DNA of 64,000 bases from Sediminispirochaeta smaragdinae DSM 11293 (GTDB lineage Bacteria > Spirochaetota > Spirochaetia > DSM-16054 > Sediminispirochaetaceae), in NCBI RefSeq assembly GCF_000143985.1, contig NC_014364.1, forward strand, positions 4,228,582-4,292,581, given 5' to 3'. This document shows, piece by piece, positions 61,442 through 64,000 of this stretch; position 1 is the stretch's first letter, and every line of letters starts with the position of its first letter. Under the pieces are notes generated by a model. That model worked only from the letters and a program-made list of their open reading frames with translations, made no database searches and had not been told where the DNA came from. Made by a program: the position numbers and the translations under genes.

Positions 61442-61626
61442 GAAGATAATCTTGATTATGGAGGAGGTTGCCATGGGACAGCACACTCAAGCAGCCCCGA
61501 GGAAGCAAATCTGAACGGAATTGTAAGAGACACCGCGGCCGGGAACCTCTGGGCACGCCTGCCGGCGGGGATGGCTCTCCAACGGAATAAGCTAGTTGCC
61601 GTTATCCATCTTCGGAGATTATCTTC
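61442..61626. other. Inverted-repeat-bounded 185-bp segment, possible structured RNA or MITE
   Basis: This is the core of the only gap over 300 bp (61347-61675). Perfect 11-bp arms (GAAGATAATCT 61442-61452, AGATTATCTTC 61616-61626) enclose further stems: GCCGG/CCGGC (61538-61542/61562-61566), GGAT/ATCC (61569-61572/61604-61607) and, within that, AACGG/CCGTT (61581-61585/61599-61603). A 13-codon ORF (61473-61514) follows a strong GGAGGAGG. It does not match the conserved cores of SRP RNA, 6S RNA, cobalamin or TPP riboswitches that I know. No target duplication flanks it. The direction of transcription is unclear. Confidence 0.4.
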
Positions 61627-61675
61627 ATCCGAGCCGGCTGAAACGCCTTATTGCAAGAATACGTTGGCTATATGG

Positions 61676-62671
61676 CTATAGAGCCCCGATCGTGGCGACC
61701 ATAACCGCCTTGATGGTGTGCATTCTGTTCTCAGCTTCGTCAAAGACCACCGAGTGCTTGCTGCGAAACACCTCATTGGTGACCTCCATCTCGGCAAGAC
61801 CAAATTTAGTGTGAATCTCTTTCCCGATACTGGTTTCGAGGTCATGAAAAGAAGGAAGGCAATGCATAAAAAGGGTGTCGGGGTTGCCTGTCGATTTCAT
61901 CATCTTCATATCGACCTGATAGGGCTTCAGCAGTTTGATCCGCTCGGCGAACTGGGCCTCCTCACCCATGGAAACCCATACATCGGTGTATATGACATCC
62001 GCATCTTTTACACCTTCGGCGATATTGTCGGTCATGGAGATAACGGCACCGGTCTCTTTCGCAACCGAAGCGGCATAATCAACCATCTCACCAGAAGGGT
62101 GGAGTTCCTTTGGAGCAACGGCGACAAAGGTCATTCCCATTTTCGCCGAAGCAAGCATAAGGCTGTTGCCCATGTTATTACGGGCATCACCTACGAAAAC
62201 AAGCTTCACCTTTGAAAGGGGCTTGTCAACATGTTCCATAATGGTCATAAAATCGGCAAGAATCTGCGTTGGATGATAGAGGTCCGTCAAACCGTTCCAT
62301 ACCGGAACTCCGGAGTATCTAGCAAGGAGCTCAACAGTCTCTTGCTTAAAGCCCCGGAACTCAATACCGTCGTAGAAACGGCCAAGCACGAGAGCGGTAT
62401 CCTCGATCGATTCCTTCTTTCCCATCTGGCTATTGGTGAGAAAGGTCACCTGGGCACCTTCGTCGAAGGCGGCAACTTCAAAGGCACAACGGGTACGAGT
62501 AGAGGCCTTCTCAAAAAGCAGAACGATATTCTTTCCGACAAGCAGGTTTCCCCGAATTCCTGAACGTTTCTTACGTTTTAGATCAACAGAAAGGTCGAGA
62601 AGATAGCGAATCTCCTCAGGTGTGTAGTCCTTCAAGGTCAGTAAGCTTCTTCCTTTCAAATTTACAGGCAT
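61676..62671 (-). CDS. arcB: Ornithine carbamoyltransferase
   Basis: A 331-residue enzyme. Carbamoyl-phosphate binding is shown by [20 protein letters not shown] (STRTR), and ornithine binding by DVWVSMGEE and [10 protein letters not shown] (HCLP). In this arrangement, directly after arginine deiminase, it probably works catabolically, turning citrulline into ornithine and carbamoyl phosphate. The start at 62671 has AAGGAGG 5 nt upstream; earlier in-frame codons overlap the arcA end. The gap after arcA is 25 bp. No carbamate kinase is inside the window. Confidence 0.95.
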   Translation of the reverse strand: MPVNLKGRSLLTLKDYTPEEIRYLLDLSVDLKRKKRSGIRGNLLVGKNIVLLFEKASTRTRCAFEVAAFDEGAQVTFLTNSQMGKKESIEDTALVLGRFYDGIEFRGFKQETVELLARYSGVPVWNGLTDLYHPTQILADFMTIMEHVDKPLSKVKLVFVGDARNNMGNSLMLASAKMGMTFVAVAPKELHPSGEMVDYAASVAKETGAVISMTDNIAEGVKDADVIYTDVWVSMGEEAQFAERIKLLKPYQVDMKMMKSTGNPDTLFMHCLPSFHDLETSIGKEIHTKFGLAEMEVTNEVFRSKHSVVFDEAENRMHTIKAVMVATIGAL

Positions 62672-62696
62672 GGGTTCCTCCTTATCTCGTGCCTTC

Positions 62697-63923
62697 TCAA
62701 ATCGCTTCACGCTGAAGCGGCATGCTCATACAGCGGGGACCGCCTCGGCCCCGAACAAGCTCCGATCCCTCTATCTCGACCACCTCGATGCCTGCAGCAC
62801 GAAGCGTATCGTTTGAGGCGACGTTTCGATCATAGGTAACGACGACTCCCGGCTCAAGGGCCAGGGTGTTGGTACTATCGTTCCACTGTTCACGAGCGGC
62901 GGTCAAATCATCGCCACCACCACTTTCAATCAAACGGATCGCAGGAAGCTTGAGAGATTCTTTCAGGCTCTTCTCTAGACTGTCAAGAGGGGAGATGCTA
63001 ATTCCTCCTCTTTTTGTCGGCTTAAGGCGAAAGAGTGCAATCTTTTCCCGAATATCGGGAAAAATGGTAAATGTGTCCCGATCTACCATGGTGATGACGG
63101 TATCAAGGTGCATAAAAGCACGAACAAAGGGGATCTGTATTACCAAGACCTCTTGTATCCCGGAGGGACCGGAGAAAAGCCGCTCGGCAAGCCGCTCTAT
63201 CCCTTCGGTCCCTGTTCTCGCGCTGCACCCCACCGCGACAACTTCGGGAGAGAGCATCAAAATATCTCCCCCTTCAATACTATCCAGATCAGAAGGCTTA
63301 TACCAGAGCGGAATCTGTCCCTCACCCTGAGGATCGGCGAACAGAGGGTGATAATCATGAAGATATTGAAGTATCAGCGATTCCCGGTTTCTTGCCGGAG
63401 TCTTCATTGCACTGACGACAAGTCCCGAATCGATGACAGCGCCGGGGTCCCGTGTAAAGTAAAGGTTTGTAAGGGGGTTGATGTAGAAAGGGTAAGCCTC
63501 CCGAATATAGCTCGAGAGACGCGACTGACCGGCTAAACGGTCGATCTCTTTTTTCTCTAAACCGGAGATGAAGACCTCTGCCAGCCGCTCTGCCTCCATG
63601 CCGCGCAGATAATCTCGAATGGACTCTTTTAGCAGGGTCGATCCGATTCGGCAAGCAGAGAGCACATCGTCGATCATGACACGACAGACTGCTTCCTCCC
63701 TCAGGATATCGGCAAGGAGATCGTGATAGTAGTAGACCTTACATCCTCGTTTTGAAAGTGTCTCGGCAAAAAGATCGTGCTCTTCCCTGATCTTCTTCAA
63801 CCACGGAATATCTTCAAAGAGCATCTCTTCTAGGTATCTTGGGGTAAGCCGCTCCAGCTCCCGGCCGGGGCGATGTACAAGAACAGACTGCAACGTTCCT
63901 ATTTCATTGGTCACATTGATCAT
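62697..63923 (-). CDS. arcA: Arginine deiminase
   Basis: A 408-residue enzyme that converts arginine to citrulline and ammonia, the first step of the ADI pathway (energy and acid tolerance). Residues of the guanidine site are visible as [20 protein letters not shown] and [12 protein letters not shown], and the nucleophilic Cys (about 398) is in [13 protein letters not shown]. Length matches the family. The start at 63923 is chosen because TACCAT ends 8 nt upstream; a TTG nine codons earlier lies in the promoter spacer. It leads the arcA-arcB operon. Confidence 0.96.
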   Translation of the reverse strand: MINVTNEIGTLQSVLVHRPGRELERLTPRYLEEMLFEDIPWLKKIREEHDLFAETLSKRGCKVYYYHDLLADILREEAVCRVMIDDVLSACRIGSTLLKESIRDYLRGMEAERLAEVFISGLEKKEIDRLAGQSRLSSYIREAYPFYINPLTNLYFTRDPGAVIDSGLVVSAMKTPARNRESLILQYLHDYHPLFADPQGEGQIPLWYKPSDLDSIEGGDILMLSPEVVAVGCSARTGTEGIERLAERLFSGPSGIQEVLVIQIPFVRAFMHLDTVITMVDRDTFTIFPDIREKIALFRLKPTKRGGISISPLDSLEKSLKESLKLPAIRLIESGGGDDLTAAREQWNDSTNTLALEPGVVVTYDRNVASNDTLRAAGIEVVEIEGSELVRGRGGPRCMSMPLQREAI

Positions 63924-63931
63924 GAGAAGGT

Positions 63932-63960
63932 ATGGTATACACTTTTTCAAAATGACGCAA
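63932..63960 (-). promoter_or_regulatory. Leaderless promoter of arcA
   Basis: On the minus strand TTGCGT (63955-63960), 17 bp and TACCAT (63932-63937), ending 8 nt before the ATG. No Shine-Dalgarno sequence follows it. Confidence 0.5.
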
Positions 63961-64000
63961 CGTATAATAACTATTGCAGTAGTAATAAGAATTTTCTCCT

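Noticed and set aside
61442-61626. Known RNA (SRP RNA, 6S RNA, cobalamin or TPP riboswitch, tmRNA)
   Set aside because: I could not find the conserved core of any of these in either orientation; kept only as unexplained structure.

Overview
The window reads as a bacterial chromosome segment of moderate GC, probably from a free-living anaerobic spirochaete of the Spirochaetaceae (Sediminispirochaeta/Spirochaeta-like). This is inference. It rests on a very large secreted 'TWTG...NWDSGD' repeat protein with a C-terminal FlgD-like segment, a 7TMR-DISM diguanylate cyclase, a solute-binding protein whose signal peptide ends LFAGG, and an arginine deiminase pathway. No rRNA, tRNA, CRISPR array or prophage was seen.

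Layout. 1-5169: an MFS transporter (cut by the window edge), a full ECF transporter (A, A', T, S), a GntR/HutC regulator and, divergently, a TudS-related putative desulfidase, which together look like one uptake-and-desulfuration system. 5170-7491: a 53-bp mini insertion element with a 4-bp target duplication, then an AT-rich accessory stretch (Mrr-type restriction enzyme, methyltransferase, acetyltransferase). 7499-20360: a secreted repeat protein of about 3,829 residues split by a -1 frame change, followed by a lipoprotein and a glycosyltransferase. 20453-24635: a four-gene operon (NDK-like protein, SDR, phosphomutase-like metalloenzyme, membrane protein), divergent from aroA and a threonine aldolase. 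27011-36176: a lipoprotein, psuK-psuG for pseudouridine breakdown, and flavin reductase-addB-addA. 36252-39237: chemoreceptor, atypical SDR and MarC protein. 39249-41764: an insertion sequence whose transposase gene is interrupted by an IS3-family element with a 3-bp target duplication. 41795-50565: a two-component system, an iron(III)-type ABC importer that its response regulator may control through three 11-bp-spaced repeats, an orphan membrane protein and a DHH-CBS phosphoesterase. 50579-60169: MATE pump with TetR, CorA, a pseudo-receiver, an XRE regulator, the diguanylate cyclase, a chorismate mutase, a DUF4349 lipoprotein with a cupin, and a sensor kinase preceded by a 37-codon ORF. 60174-63923: a Gfo/Idh/MocA oxidoreductase, an unexplained 185-bp inverted-repeat-bounded segment, and arcB-arcA.

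Two genome-style features recur. First, many operon-leading genes have a sigma70-like -10 box ending only 6-9 nt before the start codon and no Shine-Dalgarno sequence, which implies leaderless mRNAs, while genes inside operons have clear Shine-Dalgarno sequences. Second, six convergent gene pairs are separated by only 2-13 bp with no room for an intrinsic terminator. No intrinsic terminator with a T tract was found anywhere.
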